DNA from: SIG622 sp045652245
GTDB lineage: Bacteria; Bacillota; Clostridia; Oscillospirales; CAG-382
DNA length: 64,000 bases
Direction: 5' to 3'
Assembly (NCBI GenBank): GCA_045652245.1
Contig: JAZRTY010000033.1
Span: 220,624 to 284,623, forward strand
The notes under the pieces were generated by a model. The model worked only from the letters and a program-made list of their open reading frames with translations, did no database searches and was not told where the DNA came from. The translations under genes were made by a program, and so were the position numbers. Shown in pieces: positions 25,912-32,980 of the stretch (positions are counted from its first letter, which is position 1; each line of letters starts with the position of its first letter).

Positions 25912-28002
25912 TTAATCTTCAAGACAAGCAGCACGTGAAAGATCGATTCTGCCCTTATCGTCAATGTTAATTATCTTAACCTTAATTTCGTCACCGACAT
26001 TTACAACATCTGTAACCTTGTTAACACGTCTCTTTTCAAGCTTTGAAATGTGGCAAAGTCCTTCCTTACCGGGTGCATATTCAACAAACGCACCAAAGTC
26101 AAGTATTCTTGTAACCTTACCAACAAATACAGTACCTACCTCAGGGTCATGAGCAATCGCGTTAACGATATCAAGAGCCTTCAGACAGCCTGCCTTGTCA
26201 ATACCGGAAATAAATACACTACCGTCATCCTCGATATCAATCTTAGCACCGGTATCAGCACAAATCTTCTGGATAACCTTACCGCCCTTACCGATAACTT
26301 CTGCAATCTTGTCAACATCAATCTTGCAGGAAAGCATCTTGGGAGCGCACTCCTTAACTTCTGCACGAGGCTCAGGAATAGCTTTGAGCATAACCTCGTC
26401 AAGAATATAGAATCTTCCTGCCTTTGTCATTTCAAAAGCCTTCTTGATAATTTCAGGTGTTAAACCGTCAATTTTAAGGTCCATCTGAATAGCAGTAATA
26501 CCCTTCTTTGTACCTGCAACCTTGAAGTCCATATCGCCGAAGAAATCTTCGAGTCCCTGAATATCAAGCATTGTATCCCAGCCGTCACCCTCTGTAATAA
26601 GACCACAGGAAATACCTGCAACGGGAGCTGTAATCGGAACACCTGCATCCATAAGAGCAAGAGTAGAAGCACAGATTGACCCCTGAGATGTTGAACCGTT
26701 AGAGGAAACAACCTCAGATACAAGTCTTATTGCATACGGAAAATCCTCAACTGCAGGAATAACAGGAAGCAAAGCACGTTCAGCAAGAGCGCCGTGACCA
26801 ATTTCACGTCTGCCGGGACCTCTTGAAGGCTTAGTTTCACCAACAGAGTAGCTCGGGAAATTATAGTGATGCATATATCTCTTACTTTCGTCATCATCAA
26901 GACCGTCAAGAAGCTGCGCATCGCTTACAGGACCGAGAGTTGCAGTTGTAAGCACCTGAGTCTGTCCTCTTGTAAAGAGAGCAGAACCATGAGTTCTGGG
27001 AGTTATGTCAACCTCAGAAGCAAGGGGTCTTATCTCGTCCATTCTTCTTCCGTCAACACGCTTCTTTTCATCAAGAAGCCATCTTCTTACAACATACTTC
27101 TGAAGCTTGTAAAGGCATTCTTCCATTTCAGCCTTTCTTTCTTCAGTATCTTCAGGGAACTGATTGAATACTTCTTCGTATACAACTCCAAGTCTGTCCT
27201 CACGAACAAGCTTGTCATCAGTATCAAGTGCGTATCTTACCTTTTCAATTGCAAAATCAGCAATCTTGTCATAAAGGTCATGGTCAACCTCACATGAAGG
27301 ATATGAGAATTTCGGCTTGCCGATTTCTGCAGTAATTTCGTTAATGAACTTTATAACCTTCTGTGACTCGTTGAATGCAGCCATAATAGCTTCAAACATC
27401 TTGTCATCTTCAACTTCCTTAGCACCTGCTTCAATCATAACAACCTTCTTTTCACTTGAAGCAACAGTAAGCTCAAGAGTAGATACCTCTCTCTGCGCCT
27501 GAGTCGGGTTTATAACCGGAACACCGTCAACAAGGCCTACAAAAGCACCTGCGATAGGTCCGTTCCACGGAATATCAGAAATCATAAGAGCAATAGACGC
27601 ACCAATCATACCTGTAATTTCGGGAGAACAGTCAGGGTCAACCGAAAGAACAAGCAGGTCGACAGTAACGTCGTTACGAAGATCCTTCGGGAAAAGAGGT
27701 CTTACAGGTCTGTCAATAACACGGGAGGTAAGGATAGCCTTTTCTGTGGGCTTTCCTTCACGCTTCAAGAAAGAGCCGGGAATACGACCAACTGCATACA
27801 GTCTTTCCTCGTATTCTACCGAAAGAGGAAGAAAATCGATTCCTTCTCTGGGCTTTGCACTTGCAGTAGCAGTTGCAAGAATAGTTGTGTCGCCGTATCT
27901 TACAAGTGCAGAACCATTAGCAAGCTGTGCAATCTTACCTGTTTCTACAACAAGAGGTCTACCGGCGTATTCAGTTTTAAATACTCTGTAATTTTCAAAC
28001 AT
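25912..28002 (-). CDS. pnp: Polyribonucleotide nucleotidyltransferase (PNPase)
   Basis: A 696-residue 3'-5' phosphorolytic exoribonuclease. Two RNase PH-like domains (about 10-210 and 310-540) flank a helical linker; the second carries GRGQTQVL-type and DIQGLEDFFGDMDFKVAGT active-site sequence. KH (about 555-610, IGKGGK) and S1 (about 620-690, GTVFVGKVTRI) RNA-binding domains follow. Length is normal. AAAGGA precedes the ATG. It follows rpsO on the same strand, the classic order, with a large hairpin in the leader. Confidence 0.97.
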   Translation of the reverse strand: MFENYRVFKTEYAGRPLVVETGKIAQLANGSALVRYGDTTILATATASAKPREGIDFLPLSVEYEERLYAVGRIPGSFLKREGKPTEKAILTSRVIDRPVRPLFPKDLRNDVTVDLLVLSVDPDCSPEITGMIGASIALMISDIPWNGPIAGAFVGLVDGVPVINPTQAQREVSTLELTVASSEKKVVMIEAGAKEVEDDKMFEAIMAAFNESQKVIKFINEITAEIGKPKFSYPSCEVDHDLYDKIADFAIEKVRYALDTDDKLVREDRLGVVYEEVFNQFPEDTEERKAEMEECLYKLQKYVVRRWLLDEKKRVDGRRMDEIRPLASEVDITPRTHGSALFTRGQTQVLTTATLGPVSDAQLLDGLDDDESKRYMHHYNFPSYSVGETKPSRGPGRREIGHGALAERALLPVIPAVEDFPYAIRLVSEVVSSNGSTSQGSICASTLALMDAGVPITAPVAGISCGLITEGDGWDTMLDIQGLEDFFGDMDFKVAGTKKGITAIQMDLKIDGLTPEIIKKAFEMTKAGRFYILDEVMLKAIPEPRAEVKECAPKMLSCKIDVDKIAEVIGKGGKVIQKICADTGAKIDIEDDGSVFISGIDKAGCLKALDIVNAIAHDPEVGTVFVGKVTRILDFGAFVEYAPGKEGLCHISKLEKRRVNKVTDVVNVGDEIKVKIINIDDKGRIDLSRAACLED

Positions 28003-28035
28003 TTTGGTAATCCTTTCTGAATTTTAAATTTGTCA

Positions 28036-28114
28036 TAGTATCGAGGCTTTAGCACTTAAATAAAGGTCGGAAAATCCGGCATTTATTAAAATGCTAAAAA
28101 TAAACCTGATACTA
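28036..28114 (-). promoter_or_regulatory. Long leader hairpin upstream of pnp
   Basis: Nested arms pair across 79 bases: TAGTATC/GATACTA (outer), TTTAGCA/TGCTAAA (middle) and AATAAA/TTTATT with CGGA/TCCG (inner). It lies between the rpsO terminator and pnp. In E. coli an RNase III-cut leader hairpin mediates PNPase autoregulation, so a similar role is a reasonable inference. Confidence 0.6.
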
Positions 28115-28158
28115 AAAAATGCATCATAGGAGTGGAAAGGAAGCCCTCCCACTCCTAT
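28114..28158 (-). terminator. Terminator after rpsO
   Basis: ATAGGAGTGG and CCACTCCTAT (28126-28135 with 28149-28158) pair; TTTTTT follows on the minus strand (28114-28119). Read-through to pnp is possible. Confidence 0.85.
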
Positions 28159-28166
28159 TGCGCAAA

Positions 28167-28433
28167 TTACTTTCTGAGACCGAGCTTTTCAATAATAGCT
28201 CTGTAACGGTTGATGTCCTTCTTCTGAAGGTAAGCAAGAAGGTTTCTTCTGTGACCTACCATCTTAAGAAGACCACGTCTTGAATGATGGTCATTCTTGT
28301 TTGTCTTGAGATGTTCGTTGAGATTGTTGATTCTTGTTGTAAGTACAGCAATCTGTACTTCAGGAGAACCTGTGTCGCCCTCGTGGATAGCATACTCACG
28401 AAGGATTGAAAGCTTTTCTTCTTTCTGTAACAT
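28167..28433 (-). CDS. rpsO: Ribosomal protein S15
   Basis: An 88-residue protein with the S15 signature HEGDTGSPEVQIAVLT and LLKMVGHRRNLLAYL...RYRAIIEKLGLRK. It binds 16S rRNA in the platform of the small subunit. AAGGTGG seven bases upstream sets the start at 28433; the longer frame does not fit the family. Confidence 0.97.
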   Translation of the reverse strand: MLQKEEKLSILREYAIHEGDTGSPEVQIAVLTTRINNLNEHLKTNKNDHHSRRGLLKMVGHRRNLLAYLQKKDINRYRAIIEKLGLRK

Positions 28434-28678
28434 TGTTTTTTCCACCTTTACTAAAATATTTTTGTAATAGTCAGCCACAAAACTAAGCTACGGTCAGGTG
28501 AGAACCTCTTAAATCTGCATATCGGCAAACAGATTAAGGTATTTGTCCATAACTGAGTTCGGGTATAAAATTACTGAATTAGTATAACACATTTACTAAT
28601 ATTTGTAAATAGTTTTTTTAAAAATTACGAAAAATAATTTTTAAATTTTTTTTGAACAAACATCCTTTTAATCTATTA

Positions 28679-28707
28679 TTGACAATTTTACACTTTTGAT
28701 GTATAAT
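28679..28707 (+). promoter_or_regulatory. Perfect consensus sigma-A promoter
   Basis: TTGACA (28679-28684), 17-base spacer, TATAAT (28702-28707), 37 bases before the small HTH gene. Confidence 0.85.
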
Positions 28708-28743
28708 TGTTATGTAATTTCGATTTAATTTTACGGAGAAAAA

Positions 28744-29112
28744 ATGTCAACAAAAAGCTCTAATTTCAATAAAAAAATATTATCAATCCTTATTGATAAA
28801 GCAAGAGGAGAACGCTCTGTGCGTAAATTTGCACAGGACTGTAATATCAGCTATCTTCAGATGAGAAAGCTGCTGCTTTGCGAGCAGGAAAACCCACCGA
28901 GAATGGCACTCATTACAAAGCTTGCCGAAAACAGCGAGGGGCGTGTTGAGCTTGAGGATTACCTGCACGCAATCGGAGCTTTTGAGGATAACAATGAAAC
29001 CTTAGATGAAATAACACCTAAAGAAAAAATGCTGCTCTCAAACTACAATAATCTCTCATCAAAGCAGCAAAAAACAGTTGATGATTTTATTGCTTTTCTT
29101 TTGAAATACTGA
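28744..29112 (+). CDS. Small helix-turn-helix protein
   Basis: A 122-residue protein whose residues 20-55 (VRKFAQDCNISYLQMRKLLL...PRMALITKLAEN) read as an XRE-like HTH: a first helix with 'KFAQ', a turn and a recognition helix. The C-terminal half has TPKEKMLLSNYNNLSSKQQKTVDDFIAFLL, a helical stretch also found after HTHs in XRE regulators. It has a perfect promoter and its own terminator, and stands alone on the plus strand. Target genes are unknown. Confidence 0.8.
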   Translation: MSTKSSNFNKKILSILIDKARGERSVRKFAQDCNISYLQMRKLLLCEQENPPRMALITKLAENSEGRVELEDYLHAIGAFEDNNETLDEITPKEKMLLSNYNNLSSKQQKTVDDFIAFLLKY

Positions 29113-29116
29113 AAAA

Positions 29117-29155
29117 ATAAAGTGCGTATCAGATCTGATACACACTTATTTTTTT
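29117..29155. terminator. Bidirectional terminator
   Basis: An AAGTG...CACTT stem enclosing the palindrome GTATCAGATCTGATAC, followed by T7 on the plus strand; it serves the HTH gene and the convergent khpA operon. Confidence 0.85.
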
Positions 29156-29163
29156 GTAAAAAC

Positions 29164-29391
29164 TCAAATAATATCAACAATTACTCTCTTGTTTTCACGG
29201 ACTGCAGCTACCTTCATAACGGTACGGATTGCTTTTGCAATTCTTCCCTGCTTACCAATAACCTTTCCTGTGTCACTTTCAGCGACAGAAAGCTCAAGAT
29301 AAACAGTATCACCGTCTTCTCTTTCGGTAACTACTACTTCCTCCGGCTTTTCAACAATAGCCTTTGCAATGTTAGTAAGTACTGTTTTCAT
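29164..29391 (-). CDS. khpA: KH-domain RNA-binding protein KhpA
   Basis: A 75-residue single KH domain with the GxxG loop IGKQGR. KhpA, usually with KhpB/Jag, binds RNA and influences cell division and elongation in Firmicutes. AAAGGA eight bases upstream of ATG 29391 is preferred to the TTG at 29397. It is last in the ylxM-ffh-rpsP-khpA order typical of Gram-positives. Confidence 0.93.
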   Translation of the reverse strand: MKTVLTNIAKAIVEKPEEVVVTEREDGDTVYLELSVAESDTGKVIGKQGRIAKAIRTVMKVAAVRENKRVIVDII

Positions 29392-29464
29392 TTTCAAATT
29401 CCTTTCATGACGCAGAAAATAATCTGCCCTTACTCGTTTTCTTAAAACAGAAACTTTCTAATAA

Positions 29465-29707
29465 TTAGAGAATTTCGCTCTTCTTAAGAAGTGCTTTAAC
29501 AGTTTCTGTAGGCTGAGCACCGTTTGCAATCCAGCTCTTTGCCTTTTCGCCGTCAATCTTGATTTCAGCAGGGTTAGTAAGAGGGTTGTAGTAACCGATT
29601 TCTTCGATAAAACGTCCATCTCTGGGGTAACGTGAGTCAGCAACAACTACTCTGTAAAAAGGAGCCTTCTTTGCACCCATTCTTCTAAGTCTGATTTTAA
29701 CTGCCAT
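29465..29707 (-). CDS. rpsP: Ribosomal protein S16
   Basis: An 80-residue protein with the S16 N-terminus VKIRLRRMGAKKAPFYRVVVADSR and GYYNPLTNP. It stabilises the small subunit body. GGAGG precedes the ATG. The rimM-trmD-rplS genes that usually follow rpsP-khpA are not here. Confidence 0.97.
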   Translation of the reverse strand: MAVKIRLRRMGAKKAPFYRVVVADSRYPRDGRFIEEIGYYNPLTNPAEIKIDGEKAKSWIANGAQPTETVKALLKKSEIL

Positions 29708-29788
29708 TTTTCTTTCCTCCGAAAATATAATTTTAAAATTTATAAAACGTCATTTGACGAGTTTATACATAATAAATATAGTACCGAA

Positions 29789-31150
29789 TCAGCGTTTCTT
29801 CTTCTTTTGCTTTTTCAGTTTTTTGGAAATCATCTTTCCGCCAAGCTTCTTTGCAAAGCTTCCGCTTGTAAATTGCTTCATAACCTTATTTGTCTGGTCA
29901 AACTGCTTGAGAAGCTTGTTTACATCCTCAACTCTCATACCCGAACCCTTGGCAATTCTGATTTTCCTTGATGCGTTTATCTCATCGGGATGATTTCTCT
30001 CATATGGTGTCATCGACAGAATAATTGCTTCTGTCCTGTCAATTACCTTTTCGTCGATTTTAGTGTTTTTAAGCGCATTCGCATCAACACCGGGTATCAT
30101 ACCCATAATCTGCTCAATTGAGCCCATATTACGAATTTGCTTAAACTGTGCAAGATAATCCTCAAGAGTGAAATTCTGTTGTCTGAATTTCTTTTCGAGC
30201 TCTGCTGCCTGTTTTTCATCAAACGCCTGCTCGGCTTTTTCGATAAGCGACAGCACATCACCCATACCAAGAATTCTTGACGCCATTCTGTCCGGATAAA
30301 ACGACTCAATCTGGTCAAGCTTTTCACCAACACCTACAAACTTTATAGGCTTTCCTGTAACGTGACGAACAGAAAGCGCCGCACCACCACGGGTATCACC
30401 GTCAAGCTTTGTAAGAACAACACCCGTAATATCAAGCTGACTGTTGAAGCTCTCTGCAGCATTAACTGCATCCTGACCGGTCATAGCATCAACTACAAAC
30501 AGAATTTCAGTCGGTTCAAGCTTTTCCTTTATTTGCGAAAGCTCCTGCATTAAAACCTCATCAACATGAAGTCGTCCTGCAGTATCCAGGAACAACATAT
30601 CGTGACCGTATTTCTTAGCATGCTCCAACGCCTGCATTGCGATTTTCACAGGTTCATTACAACCGTCAATCGAGAAAACAGGAACATCAATCTGCGTACC
30701 TATTGTTTTGAGCTGATCGACAGCCGCAGGTCTGTATACGTCACAAGCTGCAAGCAACGGACGCTTCCCCTGCTTTTTATACATAAGCGCAAGCTTACCT
30801 GTATGAGTTGTTTTACCTGCACCCTGGAGACCACACATCATTATAATGGTAGGAGATTTAGAAGAAATAACAAGCTTTGAATTCTCCTTACCCATTATAT
30901 TGGTAAGCTCTTCATTAACAATCTTAACTATATGCTGTGCAGGCATAAGGCTTTCAAGCACCTGCGCCCCGACAGCACGTTCCGTACAGATCTTTATAAA
31001 GTCCTTTACAACCTTGAAGTTAACGTCAGCCTCAAGCAATGCAAGTTTAATCTCACGCATTCCCTCTTTGACATCAGCTTCAGTAAGTTTACCTTTATTT
31101 TTAAAATATTTAAATGCGTTTGAAAGTCTTTCCTGTAGATTTTGAAACAT
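29789..31150 (-). CDS. ffh: Signal recognition particle GTPase Ffh
   Basis: A 453-residue protein with N, G and M domains. The G domain has GLQGAGKTTHTGKLA (P-loop), DTAGRLHVD and TKLDGDTRGGAALS; the M domain is Met-rich with MGSIEQIMGMIPG and a very basic C-terminus. It targets membrane proteins co-translationally with 4.5S/SRP RNA and FtsY. Located between ylxM and rpsP. Confidence 0.97.
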   Translation of the reverse strand: MFQNLQERLSNAFKYFKNKGKLTEADVKEGMREIKLALLEADVNFKVVKDFIKICTERAVGAQVLESLMPAQHIVKIVNEELTNIMGKENSKLVISSKSPTIIMMCGLQGAGKTTHTGKLALMYKKQGKRPLLAACDVYRPAAVDQLKTIGTQIDVPVFSIDGCNEPVKIAMQALEHAKKYGHDMLFLDTAGRLHVDEVLMQELSQIKEKLEPTEILFVVDAMTGQDAVNAAESFNSQLDITGVVLTKLDGDTRGGAALSVRHVTGKPIKFVGVGEKLDQIESFYPDRMASRILGMGDVLSLIEKAEQAFDEKQAAELEKKFRQQNFTLEDYLAQFKQIRNMGSIEQIMGMIPGVDANALKNTKIDEKVIDRTEAIILSMTPYERNHPDEINASRKIRIAKGSGMRVEDVNKLLKQFDQTNKVMKQFTSGSFAKKLGGKMISKKLKKQKKKKR

Positions 31151-31176
31151 TAAACTTACTTTCCTCCGTGCAAAGT

Positions 31177-31503
31177 TTAAAAAAGCGTCAAAGCCTTGTC
31201 ACACAATTCCGATATTACAGAAAAATTTTCTTTTTTTGCGTTATCTCTGATATTTTCAATAATAGAAGAATGTACACTTATCTTTTCATATAAATGAATT
31301 CCGTCTTCAAGACGCAAGAGCTCCTCCTCGGCGTGCTTGATAATGTCCCGCACACCCTGCCTTGTAATTCCGATGTGCTCGGAAATTTCAGAAAGCGACA
31401 AATCATCAAAGTAGTACATTTCAATTACACTTGCCTGTTTTTCGGAAAGCAAGCTTGCATAACAATCATACAGCTGAACGAAGGTCAAATTTTTTTCTGC
31501 CAT
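31177..31503 (-). CDS. ylxM: UPF0122 protein YlxM
   Basis: A 108-residue protein with a sigma-region-4-like HTH: LLSEKQASVIEMYYFDDLSLSEISEHIGITRQGVRDIIKHAEE. YlxM is encoded upstream of ffh in Firmicutes and binds SRP components in streptococci. AAAGGAG precedes the ATG. The operon starts from a perfect consensus promoter. Confidence 0.94.
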   Translation of the reverse strand: MAEKNLTFVQLYDCYASLLSEKQASVIEMYYFDDLSLSEISEHIGITRQGVRDIIKHAEEELLRLEDGIHLYEKISVHSSIIENIRDNAKKENFSVISELCDKALTLF

Positions 31504-31520
31504 ATCTACGCTCCTTTGCT

Positions 31521-31539
31521 GTAAAGAAAATTACTTTAC
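31521..31539. promoter_or_regulatory. Inverted repeat at the ylxM transcription start region
   Basis: GTAAAG (31521-31526) and CTTTAC (31534-31539) flank seven bases just downstream of the -10; a possible operator or 5'-end hairpin. Confidence 0.35.
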
Positions 31540-31541
31540 AT

Positions 31542-31570
31542 ATTATACATCAAATAAACTCATTTGTCAA
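31542..31570 (-). promoter_or_regulatory. Perfect consensus promoter of the ylxM-ffh-rpsP-khpA operon
   Basis: On the minus strand TTGACA (31565-31570), 17-base spacer and TATAAT (31542-31547). Confidence 0.85.
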
Positions 31571-31756
31571 TAGGTAACCAATAAAAAAACAATGTTATTT
31601 TAAACAAATATTAAAACTCCACAAATCATCATATGTACATAATACTCAAACCGCGAATAAAGTTAATAAATAATTAAATTTAAAACAAAAAAATGTAAAA
31701 AGAAAAAATTAAAGTAAAAATTGCCGAGAAAAATTCTAAAAATAGTAATTTTTTTG
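31571..31756. other. Very AT-rich intergenic stretch
   Basis: No gene, RNA or clear repeat is seen between the two divergent promoters. Confidence 0.5.
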
Positions 31757-31785
31757 TTGACATTTGCGTAATTTAGTGGTAAAAT
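31757..31785 (+). promoter_or_regulatory. Promoter of the secreted repeat protein
   Basis: TTGACA (31757-31762), 17-base spacer and TAAAAT (31780-31785). A leader hairpin GTCG-a-GCAT/ATGC-c-CGAC follows at 31796-31821, and a strong AGGAG lies before the start codon, suggesting high expression. Confidence 0.75.
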
Positions 31786-31853
31786 ACTTATTGAAGTCGA
31801 GCATCCATATCAATGCCCGACCGAAAGAAAATTTTTTAATAGGAGTGTTTATT

Positions 31854-32684
31854 ATGAAAAAGCTATTAAGCATCGTACTTTCAGTAGTACTCGCTGCATC
31901 TTGTGCAGCATTCACATTTTCTGCAAGTGCTGCAGACGGATATGTAGCCCTCTACGTTAAGGAAGGCGAATGTGAACTTGTTGACAACTCTGAAACAAAC
32001 CACATGACTAGCGGCAACCCCGCAAGACTCATGGCTTCACACGGTATCGGTTACACATCACAAGGCGACTCTATAATGTGGTCTGATGTTAATATCGAAA
32101 AGAAAGCAACACAGGTTGTTTTGAAAGCTGGTTATTTCCTCTCAAAGAAGCCTGGTACAGGTACTGAGTTCTGGATTTACCTTAATAAAATTGAAGGCGA
32201 ACCGATTGCTAAAATCTCTGTAAATGATACAGAAACAAAAGGTTCTGATATTCCAAACCAGATTTACAAGATCGCTGATGTTAATATCGAACCCGGTACA
32301 TACACAGTATTTGTAGTTGGTGAAACAGAAAACTCCGGTTCTTTCTCTGAAGTTGGTTTCCTTTACGAAGGCAGCACATGGAACGGAAGCTGGGATAGCG
32401 TAATTGCAGGTAGTGCTGTTGAAGAGCCTAAGGTTGAAGAGCCTAAGGTAGACGAACCTGTAGAAGACGAACCTGTAGAAGACGAACCCGTAGAAGACGA
32501 ACCTGCTGAAGATGAGCCTGCTGAAGACGAACCTGCTGAAGACGAACCCAAGGATGAAGAACCTGCAGACGCAGAAGCTCCTGCTGAAGCTGGCAGCTTC
32601 CCTATAGTTCCAGTAGTAATTGCAGTAATCGTTGTTGCAGCTATCGTTATCGCAATCGTTGCATCAAAGAAGAAGAAAGCATAA
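31854..32684 (+). CDS. Secreted, membrane-anchored protein with acidic Pro/Glu/Asp repeats
   Basis: A 276-residue protein: signal peptide (1-26, ending ASAAD), a beta-rich domain (about 27-185) with some resemblance to carbohydrate-binding sandwich folds (IEPGTYTVFVVGE...SGSFSEVGFLYEG), an acidic linker of repeats of the type D/E-E-P-V/A (about 190-240) and a C-terminal helix followed by KKKK, which anchors it in the membrane. No catalytic motif is seen. It is a surface protein held away from the membrane by the repeat stalk; ligand unknown. Start set by AGGAG upstream. Confidence 0.85.
   Translation: MKKLLSIVLSVVLAASCAAFTFSASAADGYVALYVKEGECELVDNSETNHMTSGNPARLMASHGIGYTSQGDSIMWSDVNIEKKATQVVLKAGYFLSKKPGTGTEFWIYLNKIEGEPIAKISVNDTETKGSDIPNQIYKIADVNIEPGTYTVFVVGETENSGSFSEVGFLYEGSTWNGSWDSVIAGSAVEEPKVEEPKVDEPVEDEPVEDEPVEDEPAEDEPAEDEPAEDEPKDEEPADAEAPAEAGSFPIVPVVIAVIVVAAIVIAIVASKKKKA
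32418..32562 (+). repeat. Tandem 15-base coding repeats
   Basis: Imperfect units reading gaagacgaacctg(t/c)(a/t), each encoding five residues such as EDEPV or EDEPA, in the stalk of the surface protein. Such repeats change number readily by slippage. Confidence 0.8.
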
Positions 32685-32720
32685 GCTTAAAAAATACGAC
32701 TAATCATAAATAACACAAAG

Positions 32721-32749
32721 TCCCGTGCTGATATGGAGCACGGGATTTT
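32721..32749 (+). terminator. Terminator after the surface protein
   Basis: TCCCGTGCT (32721-32729) pairs with AGCACGGGA (32737-32745), then TTTT. Confidence 0.85.
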
Positions 32750-32793
32750 AATGTATAAAAGCACACACAACACTCTGTACACACAATTTCCCC

Positions 32794-32932
32794 TCAAAAT
32801 CGACCTATAGCAACGCCTTCCGGATAGTCGAGGGTAAATTTGTATGCTTCGCTAAAAACGTCCTTATTTAGCTTAAATACACCTGGTTTTAAAAAGCTAA
32901 CACCTATACCGAAATGTGCATTAATGAAAAAT
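32794..32932 (-). pseudogene. Possible 3' remnant of an unknown gene
   Basis: A minus-strand frame of about 45 codons, ending in a stop at 32794, reads like real protein (GVSFLKPGVFKLNKDVFSEA, then ...LDYPEGVAIGRF) but has no start or ribosome site and runs into the terminator of the neighbouring gene. It may be the tail of a deleted gene; chance cannot be excluded. Confidence 0.3.
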
Positions 32933-32962
32933 ACGACTCCTGCAAAATACTGCAGGAGTCGT
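32933..32962 (-). terminator. Terminator after the solute-binding lipoprotein gene
   Basis: ACGACTCCTGCA and TGCAGGAGTCGT form a perfect 12-bp stem; TTTTT follows on the minus strand. Confidence 0.9.
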
Positions 32963-32980
32963 AAACTTATTTAGCTTTAG

